Part shown: in pieces, positions 56,466 through 64,000 of the stretch | Layout of the letters: the number at the start of each line of letters is the position of its first letter | Position numbering within the stretch: the first letter of the stretch is position 1 | Source: Aeromicrobium choanae | GTDB taxonomy: Bacteria; Actinomycetota; Actinomycetes; Propionibacteriales; Nocardioidaceae | Length of the DNA stretch: 64,000 nt | Assembly (NCBI RefSeq): GCF_900167475.1 | Contig: NZ_LT796768.1 | Location: 62,001-126,000 of the forward strand | Direction of reading: 5' to 3' | Made by a program: the position numbers and the translations under genes | The notes under the pieces: model-generated | Told to the model about the DNA's origin: nothing | Databases searched by the model: none | What the model saw: the letters and a program-made list of their open reading frames with translations, nothing else

Positions 56466-58111
56466 GGGATCTCCACCTCTCCGGACACCACGGGCTCGTC
56501 GAACCGGGTCAGTCGCGCGGACACCGAGAGGCGCCACGCGCCCGGCAGTGGCAGGTCGGCGGTGCCCTCCCAGTGACCGGCCCTCGTGCGGACCAGCGGC
56601 CGGTTGATCGGCCCGACCTCGGCCTCCTCGAGCGCGATCTGGAGGCGTGGCGTCTCCTCGAGGTCGACGACGTCGCCGGCCGTGTCGGTGAGCGTCACCT
56701 GGATGGCGTTGGTGCCCTGACGCACCGGCGAGACGACCACGTCCACCCGGTGGGACTCCCCCAGGTCGAGCTCGAGCCGCTGCACGGTGGGGACGTCCTG
56801 CACGATCGTGTCGGACCTGGCCGGAGGGGTCTGTCCGACCAGCGCGCCGGTGGCCACGAGCACGGCCGCGACCACGACGGCCTCGAACGAGACCGTGCGG
56901 CGGAGCAACTCCGCGGCCGACGAGGCCTCACGCCCGCTCAACCGGCCGACCAGCACGCGACGGTTCCAGGCGGCCACCGCGACGACGGGCACGAGCAGCA
57001 GCACCTTCACGAGCACCGCTCGGCCGTAGCCGGTCTCCCACAGCGCTGGGAACGACCCGGCGATCCGCCAGAAGAGGACGACCCCCGCGACGGCGAGCGC
57101 GACGAGCGTCACTCCGGCGGCGGCCGAGAAGCGGGCGACGGCCGCGGCGCGGTCCTGCACCCGCAGCGCCGGACCGGCCGCGAGCACGAGGCCCAGGCCC
57201 AGCAGGCCACCCCACCACAGGGCGCCGGCGCTCACGTGGACGAGGTCCGCTGTCAGGACGAGCCACCACGGGCCGTAGCTGCGCGTGTGACCGACCTGGA
57301 GCAGTGACGCGACGACGAGGGCCGCACCCACCGCGGCGAGGACGGGCTCGCGTGCACGGCCCAGGAGCGCGGCCGCAACCCCGGCCGTCAGCACGAGCGC
57401 GGCGAGCCCGGCGGAGGAGGTGGCACCGTCGCGCCACGCCTCGGCGGTCATCACCGACGACAGCGGCCCTCCGGACTCCCAGACGGCGGTGAGCGGCATG
57501 AGCAGGACCGCGGCGAGCACCGCGAGCGCACCGAGGCCGGCCGTGGTGCGCCGTGTGCGCCGCTCGACGCCGGGCTGACGGCGCGCCGCACCGGGGGCGA
57601 TGAAGAGCGAGAAGACGACCAGACCGGCGACGCCGAGGGCACCGGCGTACCTGAGCGCCTCGACGACGGTCCGCGCGACGACGAGCTCGCGCTCGGTCTC
57701 CGTGGTCGGGACCCCGATGGCACCGGGCGTGGCCGCGCCGATGGCGAAGGTGAATCCCCCGCTGACGGGATGGGAGTCGGCCGACACGACGCGCCACGTC
57801 ACCACGTGGGTGCCGTCGGCCAGCGGCTCCGCCGGCCGGATCCGCAGCACGGTGTCGCGCACGGAGAACTCCGCGGCCTCGGTCTCACCGGCGGCGTCGA
57901 GCACCGCGTTGCCCGTGCCGGCGAGGCTGACCGGCTCGGTGAAGGTGACCGTCAGCTCGGCCGGTGACTGCGTGAGCACCTGGCCGTCGGCGGGGTTGCT
58001 CCCGATCGGCGACGCATGGCCGAAGGCCGCGACGGGCCACACCAGGAGCAGGAGCAGCCCGGAGAGCACGGCGGCGAGCCGTGCCCTCCGGGCCACCGGG
58101 GCGTGGGTCAC
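56462..58111 (-). CDS. CopC-CopD fusion copper-resistance/uptake protein
   Basis: This 549-residue protein joins a CopC domain to a CopD membrane domain (YcnJ-like). The signal peptide ends at FG-HASP, placing His32 at the mature N-terminus as a Cu2+ ligand, with the second CopC histidine in SADSHPVSGGF. From about residue 140 to 430 there are eight or more membrane helices (CopD, with HVSAGALWWGGLLGL). A C-terminal extracytoplasmic beta-rich domain ends the protein (YtkA-like). It is coupled to YcnI upstream (GTGA) and to the DUF1775-like gene downstream. Confidence 0.9.
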   Translation of the reverse strand: MTHAPVARRARLAAVLSGLLLLLVWPVAAFGHASPIGSNPADGQVLTQSPAELTVTFTEPVSLAGTGNAVLDAAGETEAAEFSVRDTVLRIRPAEPLADGTHVVTWRVVSADSHPVSGGFTFAIGAATPGAIGVPTTETERELVVARTVVEALRYAGALGVAGLVVFSLFIAPGAARRQPGVERRTRRTTAGLGALAVLAAVLLMPLTAVWESGGPLSSVMTAEAWRDGATSSAGLAALVLTAGVAAALLGRAREPVLAAVGAALVVASLLQVGHTRSYGPWWLVLTADLVHVSAGALWWGGLLGLGLVLAAGPALRVQDRAAAVARFSAAAGVTLVALAVAGVVLFWRIAGSFPALWETGYGRAVLVKVLLLVPVVAVAAWNRRVLVGRLSGREASSAAELLRRTVSFEAVVVAAVLVATGALVGQTPPARSDTIVQDVPTVQRLELDLGESHRVDVVVSPVRQGTNAIQVTLTDTAGDVVDLEETPRLQIALEEAEVGPINRPLVRTRAGHWEGTADLPLPGAWRLSVSARLTRFDEPVVSGEVEIP

Positions 58112-58797
58112 CCGCGGCTCCGGGTGCGGCCGAGCGCGAGCCCGCCCGCTGCCAGGCCGAGGGCGCCGAGCACGACGCCCACCCAGCCGAGCGTATTGGA
58201 GCCGGTGCCGGCCTCCTCGTGATCCGCGGCTTCCTCGTCCGTGGCGCCGTGACCGTCACCCTCGGAGGCCGTGGTCTCGATGAAGGGCGCCGGGGACTCG
58301 GGCTCGTCCTGGCCCTCGTCGTACGTCTGGGTCCAGGCGGTCTCGCCCTCCTCGCAGGTCTGGATCACGGGGAAGACGAGCTTGGTGCCCTCCTCCTCCG
58401 GCAACGGCATCTGCAGCGCGACGGTGTCGCGCAGGCCGTCCTCCAGCGGGGTCTTCGCCGTGTAGACGACCTCGGCCACGCGCTCGGTGTACTCGCCGCC
58501 GTGGCCGTTGTCGACCGCGGACTCGAGCTTCTCGATCTTCTTCTCGACCGTCCAGTTCGGGTTGACCGTGGGCGTGACGGCGATGATCTCCTCGGGCAGC
58601 TGGACGGTCAGTCGCGTCGTGGGCGAGGTGCCACAGCCGTGGCCGACCGAGAAGGTCAGCACGCTGTAAGCGCCTGCCGCCGTCGAGGACGGGGTCACGC
58701 TGACGTGGGCCGAGGCCACTGCGGCGGCGGAGACGACGAGGGCCGACGAGGTGAGGGTGAGTGCTGCCGTCCGGGCAGCATGACGTGCAAGGGACAT
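58108..58797 (-). CDS. YcnI-type copper-binding membrane-anchored protein (DUF1775)
   Basis: This 229-residue exported protein has a signal peptide ending ASA, so His31 of HVSVTP becomes the mature N-terminal residue, the known YcnI copper ligand. The DUF1775 domain runs to about residue 160 (TTRLTVQLPEEIIAVTP, NPNW with the conserved tryptophan). An acidic/His-containing linker and a C-terminal helix with RTRSRG tail follow. It probably hands copper to the CopC-CopD protein encoded next. The ATG at 58797 has AGGAGAAG 5-12 nt upstream. Confidence 0.9.
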   Translation of the reverse strand: MSLARHAARTAALTLTSSALVVSAAAVASAHVSVTPSSTAAGAYSVLTFSVGHGCGTSPTTRLTVQLPEEIIAVTPTVNPNWTVEKKIEKLESAVDNGHGGEYTERVAEVVYTAKTPLEDGLRDTVALQMPLPEEEGTKLVFPVIQTCEEGETAWTQTYDEGQDEPESPAPFIETTASEGDGHGATDEEAADHEEAGTGSNTLGWVGVVLGALGLAAGGLALGRTRSRG

Positions 58798-58846
58798 GGT
58801 TCTTCTCCTGAGTTCGGGGAGCCGCCCGCGGACAGGCGGCACGAGG

Positions 58847-59398
58847 TCACCCGCAGGGGCGGGCGACCGGGGCGATGACGACCCAGGAGGAAGGCGGACC
58901 ACGCCGCACCACGACGTGCTCGAGGAGGCGGACGCCGGACACCGGTCCGGTCGTCAGGAACGGGAGGGGCACGCGCGCGGGAACCGCTCGACGGTGCCCG
59001 AGCCTCAGGACGAAGGAGACGCGCTGCCACCAGGCCCACCAGAGTCGCTCGGCCACGGCGATGCCGGCGGCCACCAGCACGAGGCCGACGACGTGGGCCA
59101 CGGCCATCGACGGGCCGGGCAGGACCTGATGCCCGTGCACGTAGCCCGCCAGGACGTGGATGGCGACCTGCGGCACCGCGAGCAGGCCGAGCGCCGAGGC
59201 GAAGCCGATGCGCCGCGCGGCGGCCCACCAGGCCAGCGCTCCCCCGGCCACCACGACCGGGACGACGGCGACGGCGGGCGGGGGCTCACCGCTGCCGGCC
59301 ACGTGGGCGCCGACGGCCATGAGGGTCGCCCACAGGCTCACCGACGCGGCGCGGACGAGGCGCGCGATCGGGGCAGAGGGGGCTGACACGGTCGTCAT
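58847..59398 (-). CDS. Polytopic membrane protein of the copper operon
   Basis: This 183-residue protein has about four hydrophobic helices (starting around SVSLWATLMAVGAHVAG) and histidines in AIHVLAGYVHGHQVLPG that could bind metal. I do not recognise a family. It lies 50 bp upstream of ycnI on the same strand and is probably first in the operon. The ATG at 59398 lacks a spaced ribosome binding site; an AGGAG lies about 30 nt upstream, so the start is uncertain. Confidence 0.65.
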   Translation of the reverse strand: MTTVSAPSAPIARLVRAASVSLWATLMAVGAHVAGSGEPPPAVAVVPVVVAGGALAWWAAARRIGFASALGLLAVPQVAIHVLAGYVHGHQVLPGPSMAVAHVVGLVLVAAGIAVAERLWWAWWQRVSFVLRLGHRRAVPARVPLPFLTTGPVSGVRLLEHVVVRRGPPSSWVVIAPVARPCG

Positions 59399-59686
59399 CG
59401 TACGGGCAGCCGAACTCGTGGCCGTACTCCTTGACGCGATGTTTACACGGCCGTCACGCCGGGGGTGGCGCGCCCGGACGCCGACACCCCTGAGCGGCGT
59501 GCCGCTCGTGGCCGGCACAACGGCTGGAACGGCGGGACATTCCCATTCGGTGTCTCATTCACCATCGCGACACCTTCACATCCGGAGGCCTCCCGTAACG
59601 CGCCGGTTCGCGCGACGACCGCCTCCCGAAACGCGTCGCCGCCAGATTGAGGGCCGAATCGTCCCCAGCCGAAGGAACTTCCCCGC
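59399..59686. other. Divergent intergenic region, no gene seen
   Basis: These 288 bp separate the copper operon from the secreted-protein genes and should hold both promoters. GGTGTC and GACACC form an inverted repeat with a 14-nt spacer around 59559-59584. I recognise no riboswitch, no copper-repressor operator and no open frame with coding character. Confidence 0.5.
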
Positions 59687-61171
59687 ATGTCAGTCACACG
59701 AGTCCTGTCCCACCTCACCGCAGCGGCCGTCGCGACGACCGCGCTGGCGCTCCCCGCGACGGCGGCGCACGAGGACGGCACCGGCGTGATCCGAGGCACC
59801 GTCCTGGAGACGGGCCACGTGATCGCACCGGGCATCGACGTGTCGCTCTACCGGTCCACCGGCGAGTTCGTCGCCGCCACCGTCGCCGACTCGGCCGCCG
59901 GCGCGTACGAGTTCCGTGGCCTCGACGCCGGCTCCTACACGATCTGGTTCGAGAACCAGAACGAGGCGGTCAGCGAGTGGTACGACAACCGGCCCGACAA
60001 GCCCCAGGCGACGCCCATCAGCCTCGGCACCGGTCAGACGTTCGTCGCGAACGCCTATCTCACGCAGATCAGCGAGAACCTCGTCCGGCCCACGATCAGC
60101 GGCACCGCCGCCGTGGACTCGGTCCTCACGGCGGCGCGCGGCACGTGGTTCCCCACGGTCGGCGTCGACTTCGGCTACCAATGGCTGCGCAACGGCGTCG
60201 TGATCGAGGGGGCGACGGCGTCGACCTACCGACTCCGTGACGCCGACTCCGGACGCGCGATCTCGGTCCGGGTGATCGCGACCGTCCAGGGTGCCCACGA
60301 GTCCGCCACGAGCACGCCTACCGCCCCCGTGACGGGCGGCACCCCGCCCGTCCAGACGATCGCGAACACGGCGAGGCCGTCGATCAGCGGATCGACCGTC
60401 GCCGGCTCCGTGCTGAGCGCCACTGCCGGGACCTGGGCGCCCGCCGACGCGAGCGTGAGCCTGCAGTGGCTTCGCGGCGACACGGTCGTGGGAACCGGGC
60501 CGACGTACCGGACCACGGTCGACGACATCGGCTCGCAGCTGATCGTCCGCGCCACCGCGACCAAGTCGGCCTGGACCTCGGCCGTGAGCGAGTCCGCCCC
60601 GTTCGGATCGATCGCCGCCGCCCCGGTCGTCTCCGCTCCCGTCAGCACCGCGAAGCCCACGGTCAGCGGCACCTCCCGGGTCGGCAGCACCGTCACCGCG
60701 AGCACCGGCTCCTGGAGCACCGCGGCGTCACACACGTTCCGTTGGACGCGCAACGGCGCCACGATCCCCGGCGCCAAGGCCCGCACCCACCGCCTGACCG
60801 CCGCCGACGCCGGCCGGCGGATCGCGGTCGTCGTCACGGCCACGAACGCCGGGGGCTCCGCCACGGCCACGAGCGCGGTGCGCGTCGTCGCGAAGGCCAC
60901 GTCGCGGATCCGCGTCAGCGCCTCGTCGCCGCGCAAGGGCCGACTGAAGGTCAAGGCCACGGTCTCCTCCGCCGGAGCGCGGACGGGCCGGGTCACCGTG
61001 ACCGTCAAGGTCGGCGGCAGGACCAAGGTCAAGCGGGCGACGCTCGCCAAGGGCACCCGGACGATCACGGTCACCGGCCTGCGCAAGGGCCGGGCCACGG
61101 TCCGCGTCGTCTACAGCGGCGACGCCTCGACCTCGGGTGCCTCCCTCAAGAAGAAGGCCACCGTGCGCTGA
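59687..61171 (+). CDS. Secreted Ig-like-repeat protein with carboxypeptidase-regulatory-like domain
   Basis: This 494-residue exported protein has a signal peptide (cleavage near ATAA-HEDG), then a carboxypeptidase-regulatory-like fold (GVIRGTVLETGHV to GAYEFRGLDAGSYTIWF, residues about 30-110). Three Ig-like repeats of about 80 residues follow, each built as P-x-I/V-SG-(T/S), a GTW or GSW turn, a WLR or WTRNG strand, and an A-D-x-G-R-x-I closing strand. The last 100 residues are a basic beta-rich Ig domain (SGDASTSG). It has no sortase signal. AAGGAA precedes the ATG at 10 nt. Confidence 0.85.
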   Translation: MSVTRVLSHLTAAAVATTALALPATAAHEDGTGVIRGTVLETGHVIAPGIDVSLYRSTGEFVAATVADSAAGAYEFRGLDAGSYTIWFENQNEAVSEWYDNRPDKPQATPISLGTGQTFVANAYLTQISENLVRPTISGTAAVDSVLTAARGTWFPTVGVDFGYQWLRNGVVIEGATASTYRLRDADSGRAISVRVIATVQGAHESATSTPTAPVTGGTPPVQTIANTARPSISGSTVAGSVLSATAGTWAPADASVSLQWLRGDTVVGTGPTYRTTVDDIGSQLIVRATATKSAWTSAVSESAPFGSIAAAPVVSAPVSTAKPTVSGTSRVGSTVTASTGSWSTAASHTFRWTRNGATIPGAKARTHRLTAADAGRRIAVVVTATNAGGSATATSAVRVVAKATSRIRVSASSPRKGRLKVKATVSSAGARTGRVTVTVKVGGRTKVKRATLAKGTRTITVTGLRKGRATVRVVYSGDASTSGASLKKKATVR

Positions 61172-61198
61172 TCCCCCGCCCCTGCGGCTCCCCCCAGT

Positions 61199-61230
61199 CC
61201 TCGGTCCGACGTCCCGTCGGCGGACCGAGG
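61199..61230 (+). terminator. Hairpin after the Ig-repeat gene
   Basis: CCTCGGTCCG and CGGACCGAGG form a perfect 10-bp stem around an interior that can pair further (CCGACG/CGTCGG). It lies 27 bp beyond the stop. Confidence 0.65.
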
Positions 61231-61306
61231 GACCGGCTCCCCGACCCGGTCCCGACGACCCGGTGCCTTCCGGTGTCGATCACTTCCAGCCCCACAAGGA
61301 GACCAT

Positions 61307-62062
61307 GTGAATGCGTCACAGCGCGTGCCCTGGAGGACACGCAAAGTCGCCGTCGCTGCCCTCGCTCTCGGACTGACTGCCGCCGCCACGACCTACGTCA
61401 TGGCCCAGCAGGACGTCAGCGGCACCGACTCCGGCAACAGCACGAAGTTCAACGTCGTCGGCGACGGAGACCTGCCCACCAAGAAGCCGAAGCTCGGCGA
61501 GGACCGCGCCGGGCTCTCCGCCGAGGAGACCGGCTACGCGATCCACGTGGCCTCCACGGACTCGAGCGTCCCCTCGGACGCCACCGACGTCCGCGGCAAG
61601 CCCGGACCGGAGTTCCTCTACGCCGACCTGCCGGACCTCAGTGAGGGCCACACCGGCCGTACCGCCGTGGTCGCCCTCTACGACTACACGCACGACGTGA
61701 CGTACGACCAGGTCGTCGACCTGGGCGCAGGCCAGGTCATCGAGACGAAGAAGTCCGGCACGGCCCAGCCGCCGACCTCCGCCACCGAGGCGGACCTGGC
61801 GATGAAGCTGGCCATCGAGTCCGACGCCGACCTGGGCTTCAAGACCGAGTTCGAGGAGAACATGGGCGTCCCGCTCATCGATCCCGACCAGGTCGACTAC
61901 GTCGCCGGCGCCTGGGTCTTCAACAAGACCACGTCCAAGGGCCAGGAGTGCGGCAAGGACCGCTGCGCCCAGCTCATGGTCTCGACCGCGTCCGGGGTGT
62001 ACCTCAACACCTTCGACTTCGTCGTCAACCTGTCCACCCAGAAGATCGTCCGCACCCAGTGA
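61307..62062 (+). CDS. Exported protein resembling copper amine oxidase N-terminal (N2/N3) domains
   Basis: This 251-residue protein has an N-terminal membrane/signal helix (VAVAALALGLTAAATTYV) and an extracytoplasmic part. LSAEETGYAIHVA, then GRTAVVALYDYTHDVTYDQ with VVDLGAGQVIETK, then QPPTSATEADLAMKLAIESD and MGVPLIDPDQVDYV, follow the usual order of the N2 and N3 domains of copper amine oxidases, but the catalytic domain is absent. Two cysteines (ECGKDRC) may form a disulfide. The GTG at 61307 has AAGGAG 5 nt upstream and overlaps an ATGTGA. The next gene, 17 nt on, encodes the missing catalytic domain. Confidence 0.7.
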   Translation: MNASQRVPWRTRKVAVAALALGLTAAATTYVMAQQDVSGTDSGNSTKFNVVGDGDLPTKKPKLGEDRAGLSAEETGYAIHVASTDSSVPSDATDVRGKPGPEFLYADLPDLSEGHTGRTAVVALYDYTHDVTYDQVVDLGAGQVIETKKSGTAQPPTSATEADLAMKLAIESDADLGFKTEFEENMGVPLIDPDQVDYVAGAWVFNKTTSKGQECGKDRCAQLMVSTASGVYLNTFDFVVNLSTQKIVRTQ

Positions 62063-62079
62063 GCAGGAAGAGAAGTCCG

Positions 62080-64000
62080 ATGCGAATGAAGACACTGACG
62101 CGGATCGTCGCCGCCGGCGCGACCGCATTCCTCACAGCAGGGCTCGTGTCCGCCCTGCCCTCGTCGGCAGCCGCCGCCGAGGACTCGCCCCTGGCCTGCG
62201 CGGACAGCGCGATCACGAAGAAGCTCGAGAACGGCTCCGCGTGGCGGATGTGCGCGCGCATCCACCCGATCAAGGGCCTCATCCTCGAGCAGATCGAGTT
62301 CAAGCCCGCGACCGGCGAGTACGAGTACGCCGGGTACAAGCGGGTCCTGGACCAGCTCAACATCGCCCAGCTGAACGTGCCGTACGACACCGGCCACGTC
62401 CAGTACAACGACATCACCTCCTATGGGTTCGGCAAGCAGTACCTGATGACCCAGGGCCCCGAGGTGTGCAGCGGCGAGGCGATGGACGTGGACCAGTCGT
62501 TCACGTACAGCGGCCGGCTGGTCGAGCGGACCGTCCCGGGCATCTGCGTGCAGGAGGACCCGATGGGCCTCGTCACGCACGCCCAGGAGACCCAGATCGG
62601 CGGCGGCACGCTGTACGCCGACCAGGGCACGGCCCTCGCGGTCTCGTCCATCTCGAAGATCAGCTGGTACGAGTACCAGCAGCGGGTGACCTTCGACGAC
62701 CACGGCCAGATCGACGTCGGCCTCGGCGCCACGGGCGACATCGCCCCGGGCTGGGCCTCCGACAGCGGGAACGCGTTCTTCGGCAACAACCCGAAGACCG
62801 GCTGGCCGCTCTCGGGCAAGTCGTCGGTGACCACGACGACCGGCGGCGAGACCACGACGAAGGAGATCCAGTCGTACGCCGGCTCGCACTGGCACAACGC
62901 GATGTTCAAGGTCGACTTCGGCATCGACAAGGGCGAGAAGCAGACCGTCGAGCAGTGGGACTTCGCCAGCCCCGGTGCCGGTACGCGGGCGCCGATCGTC
63001 GAGGGCACGGGAACGGTCAAGAGCTCGGCCTTCACGTCGATCGAGAACGACGACCACGACCAGCTCAGCTGGTGGCGGGTGCTCAATCCCAACAGCAAGA
63101 ACAAGGACGGCCACGCCCGCTCCTACGAGATCGTGAACAACAACACGTCGAACGAGCTCATCCCTGACTGGGCGCCTTCGGTGACGTTCACGAACTACCG
63201 CTCGTGCGAGGAGTACGCGTCGGACAACCTCAACGCGGGCTGCCCTGGCAAGAGCATCCTCGACTACGTGGCCGGCGACACCCACGAGCTGACCGATCCG
63301 GTCGCGTGGGTCAACGTCGGGTTCCACCACACGGACAAGGACGAGGACCAGTCGCCGATGCCGATCCACTGGCAGAAGTTCCAGCTGGTGCCGCGTGACT
63401 TCTTCGCGCAGAAGCCGACCATCACCGATTCCCGCAAGTGCATCAACGGCCCGTTCTCCTCGGTCAACGCGGTGACGAAGCCGTGCACCCCGGAGAACAC
63501 GGTCAAGCCGAAGATCAGCGACAAGGCCGACGGCGCCGCCGCGGTCGTGCCGGCGGTCGGCAAGGTCCTGACGTCCAGCACGGGCACGTGGCGCAGCGCC
63601 GCGCAGCGGCTGACGTACGCGCACACCTGGTTCCGCAACGGCGAGGCCGTGTCGACCGGTCAGGACTACACCCTGACCGAGGCCGACATGAACGCGTCGA
63701 TCACGGTCAAGGTGAGCGCGTCCGCCACCGGCTTCCCGACGAACGTCGCGGAGTCCGACGCGATCGTCTGGGGCACCCCGCCCACGACGGAGCCGACGCC
63801 CGAGCCGACGACGGAGCCGACCACGGCCCCGACGACGGCACCGACGACGAGGCCCACCACGGCCCCGACGCCGAAGCCCGTCGTGAAGTCGACGCCGAAG
63901 CTGTCGGTGCGTCTCGCGGCGAAGACGGTCAAGCCCGGCCGGACGAACAAGGTCGCCGTCACGGTGACCGCCGGTGGCAAGCCCGTCAGCGGCAAGGTGT
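62080..64000 (+). CDS. Secreted copper amine oxidase catalytic domain with Ig-like and Thr/Pro-rich tail (3' end off window)
   Basis: The frame is open from ATG 62080 to the window end (640 codons). After a signal peptide (about residues 1-33) comes a copper amine oxidase beta-sandwich: catalytic base candidate D111 in QYNDITSYGFG, cofactor tyrosine candidate Y197 in SWYEY, copper ligands H270 and H272 in SHWHNAMF, and H417 in GFHHTDKDEDQSPMP. Residue spacing agrees with the family, but the residue before Y197 is Trp instead of the usual Asn. An Ig-like repeat (about 470-560) and a TTEPTP/TTAPT linker follow, then another beta domain. The N2/N3-type domains are encoded by the gene upstream. 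Confidence 0.8.
   Translation, partial: MRMKTLTRIVAAGATAFLTAGLVSALPSSAAAAEDSPLACADSAITKKLENGSAWRMCARIHPIKGLILEQIEFKPATGEYEYAGYKRVLDQLNIAQLNVPYDTGHVQYNDITSYGFGKQYLMTQGPEVCSGEAMDVDQSFTYSGRLVERTVPGICVQEDPMGLVTHAQETQIGGGTLYADQGTALAVSSISKISWYEYQQRVTFDDHGQIDVGLGATGDIAPGWASDSGNAFFGNNPKTGWPLSGKSSVTTTTGGETTTKEIQSYAGSHWHNAMFKVDFGIDKGEKQTVEQWDFASPGAGTRAPIVEGTGTVKSSAFTSIENDDHDQLSWWRVLNPNSKNKDGHARSYEIVNNNTSNELIPDWAPSVTFTNYRSCEEYASDNLNAGCPGKSILDYVAGDTHELTDPVAWVNVGFHHTDKDEDQSPMPIHWQKFQLVPRDFFAQKPTITDSRKCINGPFSSVNAVTKPCTPENTVKPKISDKADGAAAVVPAVGKVLTSSTGTWRSAAQRLTYAHTWFRNGEAVSTGQDYTLTEADMNASITVKVSASATGFPTNVAESDAIVWGTPPTTEPTPEPTTEPTTAPTTAPTTRPTTAPTPKPVVKSTPKLSVRLAAKTVKPGRTNKVAVTVTAGGKPVSGKV
63783..63890 (+). 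repeat. Tandem 12-bp coding repeats (Thr/Pro-rich linker)
   Basis: Degenerate 12-bp units such as ACGACGGAGCCG and ACCACGGCCCCG repeat about eight times and encode TTEP/TTAP/TPKP units. They form a flexible linker between the Ig-like repeat and the last domain and are prone to length change by slippage. Confidence 0.8.

Noticed and set aside
59399-59686. A riboswitch or copper-repressor operator in the divergent region
   Set aside because: I looked for known riboswitch signatures and for a CsoR-type palindrome and saw none, only a loose GGTGTC/GACACC inverted repeat.
63783-63890. CRISPR-like or satellite repeat
   Set aside because: The 12-bp units are continuous, in frame, and encode a Thr/Pro linker; there are no unique spacers.

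Overview
This is high-GC DNA from an actinobacterium. Gene order and protein character best fit the Nocardioidaceae (an Aeromicrobium- or Nocardioides-like chromosome), but that is an inference from gene content and not a database match. Nearly all of it is housekeeping chromosome, densely coded on both strands. I see no rRNA, tRNA, CRISPR array, insertion sequence or prophage. Starts were chosen from ribosome binding sites, stop/start overlaps and a recurring TANNNT hexamer 6-7 nt before the start codon, which suggests many leaderless mRNAs.

Layout. 1-6.9 kb holds the two ends of the nucleotide-excision-repair pair (the start of uvrA, and all of uvrB), with an MBL hydrolase, a cytochrome P450, an APC permease and a TerC transporter behind a manganese (yybP-ykoY) riboswitch. 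6.9-14.4 kb is a lipid/beta-oxidation region: a DHFR-like reductase, an AhpD-like protein plus SDR, a TetR regulator, and the FadA2 / FabG4 / HtdX set known from mycobacteria facing TesB thioesterase. 14.4-23.5 kb has a PAC2 protein, dxs, a flavin-reductase-like protein, aconitase with an operator-like palindrome, and a very large zinc-ribbon membrane protein.

23.5-33.5 kb closely follows the Mycobacterium tuberculosis Rv2689c-Rv2701c order: RNA uracil methyltransferase, KimA-like permease, CeoB/CeoC potassium regulators, DUF3159, OB-fold protein, DUF3710, dut, DUF3093, DUF4235, DUF4193 and suhB, then coproporphyrin ferrochelatase. 33.6-43.5 kb has an MFS carrier, sepH, thymidine kinase, an alkaline-phosphatase-family protein, DUF5998, a GNAT/acyl-CoA-synthetase fusion and topoisomerase IV A. 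43.5-51.8 kb has an LprG/P55-type lipid export pair coupled to a beta-carbonic anhydrase, topoisomerase IV B, a small zinc protein, a secreted phospholipase-D-like protein and a polysaccharide pyruvyl transferase. 51.9-55.8 kb has the primary sigma factor, a GCS2-family ligase and DUF4192.

55.9-64 kb is the most unusual part. A leftward copper operon (membrane protein, YcnI, CopC-CopD fusion, DUF1775-like protein) is divergent from rightward secreted proteins: an Ig-repeat surface protein, then two adjacent genes that together resemble one copper amine oxidase split in two. The first carries N-terminal-type domains. The second carries the catalytic domain followed by an Ig-like repeat and a Thr/Pro-rich linker, and runs off the window end.

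Four copies of an intergenic inverted-repeat element built from TCTCGATAC / GTATCGAGA arms lie at gene 3' ends, three of them between convergent genes.
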